A stretch of DNA of 5,810 nt from Gammaproteobacteria bacterium (GTDB lineage: Bacteria > Pseudomonadota > Gammaproteobacteria > Chromatiales > Chromatiaceae). The translations under genes and the position numbers were made by a program. The stretch is from positions 1-5,810 of the forward strand of contig JAHDCB010000049.1 in the NCBI GenBank assembly GCA_020630035.1, read 5' to 3'. The notes beneath the pieces are model-generated. The model had not been told where the DNA came from, did not search any database, and worked only from the letters and a program-made list of their open reading frames with translations. Positions 5,081-5,810 of this stretch are shown one piece after another. Position 1 is the first letter of the stretch, and each line of letters begins with the position of its first letter.

Positions 5081-5096
5081 ATCAAATATCTCCGTA
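5081..5096. promoter_or_regulatory. 16-bp head-to-head gap, with ribosome-binding site of the TIGR04283 gene
   Basis: The gap between the divergent ATGs is only 16 bp. It contains GGAG on the minus strand (5093-5090), 9 nt before the TIGR04283 start. There is no Shine-Dalgarno for gluQ on the plus strand. Any promoter for either gene must therefore lie inside the coding sequence of the other; I found no convincing -35/-10 pair for either. Confidence 0.6.
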
Positions 5097-5810
5097 ATGC
5101 CGACATCGTATCGCGGGCGTTTTGCACCGACACCAACCGGACCATTGCACTTGGGATCGCTGGTTACAGCGATGGCGAGTTTTCTGGAGGCTCGTCAGCA
5201 TCAGGGAGCTTGGTTGTTACGTATCGATGACCTAGATCAGGCACGTTGCCGTCCGGGTGCGGCTGAGCATATCATCCAGACGTTGCGCAAACTGGGATTT
5301 CACTGGCAGGAACCGGTGCAGTATCAACATCAGCATCAGGCGGCCTACCTGGATATTCTAGGCAAGTTACGTACCGATAATCTGTTGTATGCCTGCTGTT
5401 GCTCACGTCAGCAATTACGCGGACAGACCCGTTATCCCGGAACCTGTCGCGCCCGGAATTATCCTGATACCGCAGGCCATGCCTTGCGCATCAGAGTACC
5501 GGCTGATACCTGCACCTGCGACGATTTTATTGTGCGACGCCGGGATGGGGTGATTGCATATCAATTGGCAGTGGTCGTCGATGATCATCTGGCAAATATC
5601 ACACATGTCGTACGTGGTGCTGATTTGCTGGAAAGTCGTGACCGTCAGGTCTTTTTGCAAGAACAATTGGGCTATATGGTGCCAATCTACCAACATGTTC
5701 CTCTGGTACTGGGGCACGATGGCAGGAAGCTCAGTAAAAGCGATGCCGCCACGCCTGTCAGACAATCAGCACCCTTGCAGGCATTACGCACTGCCTGGGA
5801 GTTTTTACAG
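5097..5810 (+). CDS. gluQ: glutamyl-Q tRNA(Asp) synthetase, partial (3' end beyond the window)
   Basis: The visible part is 238 codons, open to the right edge; E. coli YadB/GluQRS has about 308 aa, so some 60-80 residues are missing. The enzyme activates glutamate and attaches it to queuosine in the anticodon of tRNA-Asp. Visible motifs are GRFAPTPTGPLHLGSL (7-22, with HLGS as the HIGH motif), LRIDDLD (41-47), a zinc site C100-x-C102...Y113...C117 equivalent to E. coli Cys101/Cys103/Tyr115/Cys119, YQLAVVVDDH (155-164), VRGADLL (172-178) and KLSKS (211-215, the KMSKS loop). There is no anticodon-binding domain in what is visible, as expected for GluQRS. The segment between LRIR (130-133) and DFIV (143-146) is about 16 residues shorter than in E. 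coli. The ATG is chosen by homology; an in-frame GTG at 5073 is less likely. No Shine-Dalgarno is visible. Confidence 0.95.
   Translation, partial: MPTSYRGRFAPTPTGPLHLGSLVTAMASFLEARQHQGAWLLRIDDLDQARCRPGAAEHIIQTLRKLGFHWQEPVQYQHQHQAAYLDILGKLRTDNLLYACCCSRQQLRGQTRYPGTCRARNYPDTAGHALRIRVPADTCTCDDFIVRRRDGVIAYQLAVVVDDHLANITHVVRGADLLESRDRQVFLQEQLGYMVPIYQHVPLVLGHDGRKLSKSDAATPVRQSAPLQALRTAWEFLQ

Noticed and set aside
5415..5765. Minus-strand ORF of 116 codons opposite gluQ
   Set aside because: It is a shadow of gluQ, whose plus-strand frame carries all the synthetase motifs; the shadow protein has no recognisable domain.

Overview
The window looks like a chromosomal segment of a mid-GC gammaproteobacterium. 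The evidence is an Escherichia coli-type dihydroxy-acid dehydratase (623 aa), a ZapD cell-division protein, a GluQRS with the YadB-type zinc site, and GGAG-type ribosome-binding sites. I cannot name the genus from sequence alone.

Left part (1-2275, minus strand). ilvD (last-but-one step of valine, leucine and isoleucine synthesis) is followed by a small DUF985/cupin_5 gene. Stop and start overlap by one base (TAATG), so the two are probably co-transcribed and translationally coupled. The cupin gene loses its 3' end at about position 53, where the sequence changes to something resembling an insertion-sequence terminus. Only about 53 bases of that element lie in the window.

Middle (2276-3683). 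zapD runs rightward, divergent from ilvD, with a 67-bp gap to its outermost ATG. It is not beside its usual partners coaE and yacG. A gap of about 540 bp follows with no conventional gene. It holds three back-to-back hairpins directly after zapD, a larger bulged hairpin, and a perfect 13-bp inverted repeat spanning about 100 nt with a T-rich tract on its minus-strand side. On the minus strand it also holds a possible 31-codon gene for a very hydrophobic peptide. That ORF starts 12 nt after the stop of the next gene and lies just downstream of a near-consensus sigma-70 promoter (TTGACA-17-GATAAT). Two CRP-like palindromes lie at this promoter.

Right part (3684-5810). Two minus-strand genes overlap by 43 bp. 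They encode the TIGR04283 (GT-A, family-2-like) and TIGR04282 (DUF2064, nucleotidyltransferase-like) proteins that commonly occur as a pair and carry the automatic label 'arsenosugar biosynthesis glycosyltransferase'. Only 16 bp separate the start codon of the first from that of gluQ (GluQRS, tRNA-Asp queuosine glutamylation), which runs rightward off the window.

The most intriguing stretch is about 3402-3750. Read on the minus strand it has palindromic operators, a strong promoter, a short purine-rich leader, a 31-aa hydrophobic ORF, and then a long-range stem followed by a T-rich tract. This could be a small regulated transcription unit (small membrane protein and/or small RNA) at the end of the glycosyltransferase operon. 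This is inference from sequence signals only.
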